Of a stretch of DNA of 64,000 nucleotides, positions 63,215 through 64,000 are shown in pieces. The position numbers and the translations under genes were made by a program. Positions within the stretch are counted from its first letter, which is position 1. Each line of letters begins with the position of its first letter. Source of the stretch: Hydrogenovibrio halophilus DSM 15072 (GTDB lineage Bacteria; Pseudomonadota; Gammaproteobacteria; Thiomicrospirales; Thiomicrospiraceae); assembly GCF_000384235.1 (NCBI RefSeq), contig NZ_KB913033.1, positions 1,681,164 to 1,745,163 on the forward strand, given 5' to 3'. Below the pieces are notes generated by a model, which saw only the letters and a program-made list of their open reading frames with translations, was not told the DNA's origin and did not search any database.

Positions 63215-64000
63215 TCACAGCTTGCAGTCCGGCTCGCAGCCCTGTAACCCGCCGGAGTGGTAAAGGATCACCCGAGCGCCGACCGGCAGGCGCTGGTTTT
63301 CCAGGTCTAGCAGAAACGCGGTGACCGTGCGGCTGGTGTAGATGGGGTCTAGCGGGATGTCGAAGTGCTGTTTTAACCAGGCCTGGTGCTTTTTGAGTTC
63401 CGGGTGGGCGCGTCCGTAGCCGCGAAATTCGGCTCCGTGATGCAAACGCCAGGAAATGGGTGCCAGCGGACTTGCCGCATAGGGATAAGGGCAGAGCGCT
63501 TGAATGACCGGGCGCAGGGAGTCGCCGCCTTTGAGGGTGTTGACCCCGATCAGGCGTTTGGGCTGGTGTGGACTGGCGTGACGGGCGGCATGCTGGGTCA
63601 ATCCGGCGAGGGTGCCGCCTGTGCCCACCGCTGTGTAAAGGTGGGTCCAGTTCGGGCATTGGGTTTGCAGTTGATCGATCGGAACGTCAAACCCTTTCAG
63701 GGCCAGGCGCGTGGTGCCGCCTTCCGGCAGTACCGTCAGGTTGGGGTAGCGCTGCCGATAGGGTGCGAGCAGCGCCTGCAGGAACGCCGGGTCCGATTTT
63801 TGCCGGTATTCGCTTCGGGAAAGAAATTGCAGTTGCATGCCCTGTTGTTGGGCGGTGGTCAGTGTGTGGCTCCATGTTTCCGGTGTTTGCGCCAGCTCGT
63901 CGCCGCGCACCAGACCGATGGTGGGAAAGCCGAAAAAATGACCGGCGGCTGCGGTGGCGGCCAGGTGATTGGAATAGGCGCCGCCAAAGGTGAGCAGCGC
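63215..64000 (-). CDS. D-cysteine desulfhydrase / ACC deaminase-like PLP enzyme (5' end beyond window)
   Basis: The frame is open to the window edge, so the N-terminus, including the PLP lysine, is missing. The visible 261 residues have TFGGAYSNHLAATAAA near the edge, GTGGTLAGL and a C-terminal LYHSGGLQG, which place it in the PLP beta-family of D-cysteine desulfhydrases and ACC deaminases. The substrate is not decided by these motifs. The palindrome at 63376 encodes Gln-Ala-Trp. Confidence 0.85.
   Translation of the reverse strand, partial: ALLTFGGAYSNHLAATAAAGHFFGFPTIGLVRGDELAQTPETWSHTLTTAQQQGMQLQFLSRSEYRQKSDPAFLQALLAPYRQRYPNLTVLPEGGTTRLALKGFDVPIDQLQTQCPNWTHLYTAVGTGGTLAGLTQHAARHASPHQPKRLIGVNTLKGGDSLRPVIQALCPYPYAASPLAPISWRLHHGAEFRGYGRAHPELKKHQAWLKQHFDIPLDPIYTSRTVTAFLLDLENQRLPVGARVILYHSGGLQGCEPDCKL
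63376..63387. repeat. ACCAGGCCTGGT palindrome inside the desulfhydrase-like gene
   Basis: Exact copy, preceded by GTTTTA and followed by GCTTTTT; read as Gln-Ala-Trp on the minus strand. Confidence 0.95.

Overview
The window looks like chromosome of a gammaproteobacterium, probably a free-living (possibly sulfur- or hydrogen-oxidising) lineage. Pointers are the macromolecular-synthesis cluster rpsU-yqeY-dnaG-rpoD beside tsaD, plsY and folB, the yqgE-ruvX-pyrB-pyrC' order, metX-metW, the thiobacilli-type gshA-gshB pair and an [FeFe]-hydrogenase. The genus guess is weak. No rRNA, transposase, prophage or CRISPR array was seen; most of the window is dense, ordinary housekeeping sequence.

Layout. 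1-2.5 kb: end of a PAS protein and a PAS-GGDEF-EAL protein. 2.6-7.1 kb: gcvH, rlmI, an unknown gene, then lysA with the small lipoprotein lptM. 7.1-14 kb: an esterase, an unknown gene plus a PilZ-type protein, metW-metX, yggT-proC and glutamate dehydrogenase. 14-26 kb is the accessory region: an orphan acidic protein, a histidine kinase/response regulator pair, and divergently a 1941-residue two-partner-secretion exoprotein with its outer-membrane transporter. 26-33 kb: yggS, ppk2, the pyrimidine/yqgE operon, apbE. 33-42.5 kb: two more GGDEF/EAL proteins flanking gshB-gshA-rsmE-metF-metK. 42.5-48 kb: purE-purK, nnrE/D, uppP and a methyltransferase. 48-56.5 kb: a tandem pair of small FliG-like proteins, folB, plsY, tsaD, rpsU, yqeY, dnaG, rpoD and tRNA-Ile(CAU). 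56.7-64 kb: deacetylase and acetyltransferase, ChaB, [FeFe]-hydrogenase with an extra C-terminal domain, a DUF2058 protein, initiator tRNA, a lipoprotein cytochrome c and the end of a D-cysteine desulfhydrase-like gene.

The strongest unexplained signal is a 12-bp perfect palindrome, ACCAGGCCTGGT. It occurs 14 times exactly, and at least 6 more times with one mismatch, where about 0.004 exact copies would be expected by chance. It lies both inside genes (only in the two frames reading Pro-Gly-Leu-Val or Gln-Ala-Trp) and at gene ends, where flanking T and A runs turn it into a terminator-like hairpin. Other points worth checking are a four-copy TGTCRG array at exact 10-bp spacing between the response regulator and the exoprotein gene, an exoprotein carrying two secretion-type N-terminal domains, the FliG-like pair, a structured RNA candidate upstream of metK and the hydrogenase fusion.

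Cyclic-di-GMP signalling is prominent: three GGDEF/EAL proteins and one PilZ-like protein occur in 42 kb, together with a surface exoprotein under apparent two-component control, which suggests regulated attachment. All functions are read from sequence motifs alone; no database search was possible.
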